DNA of 5,638 nucleotides. It comes from SBAX01 sp043806315 (GTDB lineage Bacteria > Planctomycetota > Phycisphaerae > UBA1845). Position numbers and translations under genes: made by a program. A model generated the notes under the pieces. The model saw only the letters and a list, made by a program, of their open reading frames with translations, made no database searches and had not been told where the DNA came from. Within the stretch, counting starts at the first letter, position 1, and every line of letters begins with the position of its first letter. This document shows positions 5,495-5,638 of the stretch, piece by piece. The stretch lies in assembly GCA_043806315.1 (NCBI GenBank), contig JAZDHF010000074.1, positions 1-5,638 on the forward strand, written 5' to 3'.

Positions 5495-5524
5495 ATTATA
5501 TCAATTCACCCCGGCGGATGTCAC
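5495..5524 (-). promoter_or_regulatory. Strong candidate promoter of the FecR-domain gene
   Basis: On the minus strand, GTGACA (5524-5519) is followed after 18 bases by a consensus TATAAT (5500-5495). The -10 box is preceded by TGA, giving the extended form TGATATAAT. It lies about 24 bases upstream of the TTG codon. A GTG start at 5450 would leave a leader of about 38 bases. The small inverted repeat CGCGGACTCCCGCG at 5472-5485 falls in the leader and would include the GGGAG ribosome site in its stem. Confidence 0.6.
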
Positions 5525-5638
5525 GACTCTTGAAGGGGCATAGAGCCGCTTGCGTTGTTGCGGATGGGCTTTGATTGCGGGGCGCAAGTGAATCGGCGGA
5601 GGGGCCTTCCCCGCACTCGTCGGTGTTTCCGCTGCGCC
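5525..5638. other. Edge sequence without a supportable gene
   Basis: These 114 bases upstream of the FecR promoter show no convincing coding sequence. One minus-strand frame stays open from the window edge to a TGA at 5501-5503, but its peptide is Pro/Ala/Arg-rich and overlaps the promoter. It could be the 3' end of a gene outside the window, or chance. Confidence 0.4.

Noticed and set aside
5501..5638. Minus-strand frame open to the window edge
   Set aside because: Only 45 codons, Pro/Arg-rich, and it overlaps the FecR promoter. It cannot be told from chance.

Overview
The window is GC-rich DNA that reads like a chromosomal segment of a Planctomycetota-type bacterium, probably from an environmental genome. 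The lineage call is inference. It rests on a secreted protein of a kind I associate with planctomycetes (FeS-free 'DWxxE...ILPSSxYxVQA' domain, degenerate dockerin-like helices, Cys-rich tail), on a secreted FecR-domain protein, and on palindromic intergenic repeats. No rRNA, tRNA, CRISPR array or insertion sequence is visible.

Left part, about 1-1241, plus strand: this is an eroded zone. A start-less fragment with a terpene-cyclase/prenyltransferase-like repeat (55-447) is followed at once by a frame (444-1241) whose last two thirds encode the C-terminal part of a secreted Cys-rich protein. The sequence joining the two does not look like coding sequence in that frame, so an internal deletion or rearrangement is likely.

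Middle, 1313-2729, minus strand: yggS (PLP-homeostasis protein) lies upstream of tdk (thymidine kinase). The two are separated by about 100 bases of palindromic, repeated sequence. A good candidate promoter lies upstream of yggS.

Next, 3015-3671, plus strand: an MNT nucleotidyltransferase antitoxin overlaps a HEPN toxin gene by 11 bases. The HEPN gene carries a one-base frameshift. Its catalytic HEPN motif is also altered: the His of R-x4-H-x-Y reads Tyr. The toxin half therefore looks dead or divergent.

Right part, 3705-5471, minus strand: a secreted FecR-domain protein with a strong extended -10 promoter is followed, across a hairpin, by a small unrecognised cytoplasmic protein. That protein is built from three 'LMG' repeats that recall LiaF/DUF1707-type cell-envelope stress proteins. 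Both could serve envelope sensing, but this is inference. The last 114 bases up to the window edge hold no gene I can support.
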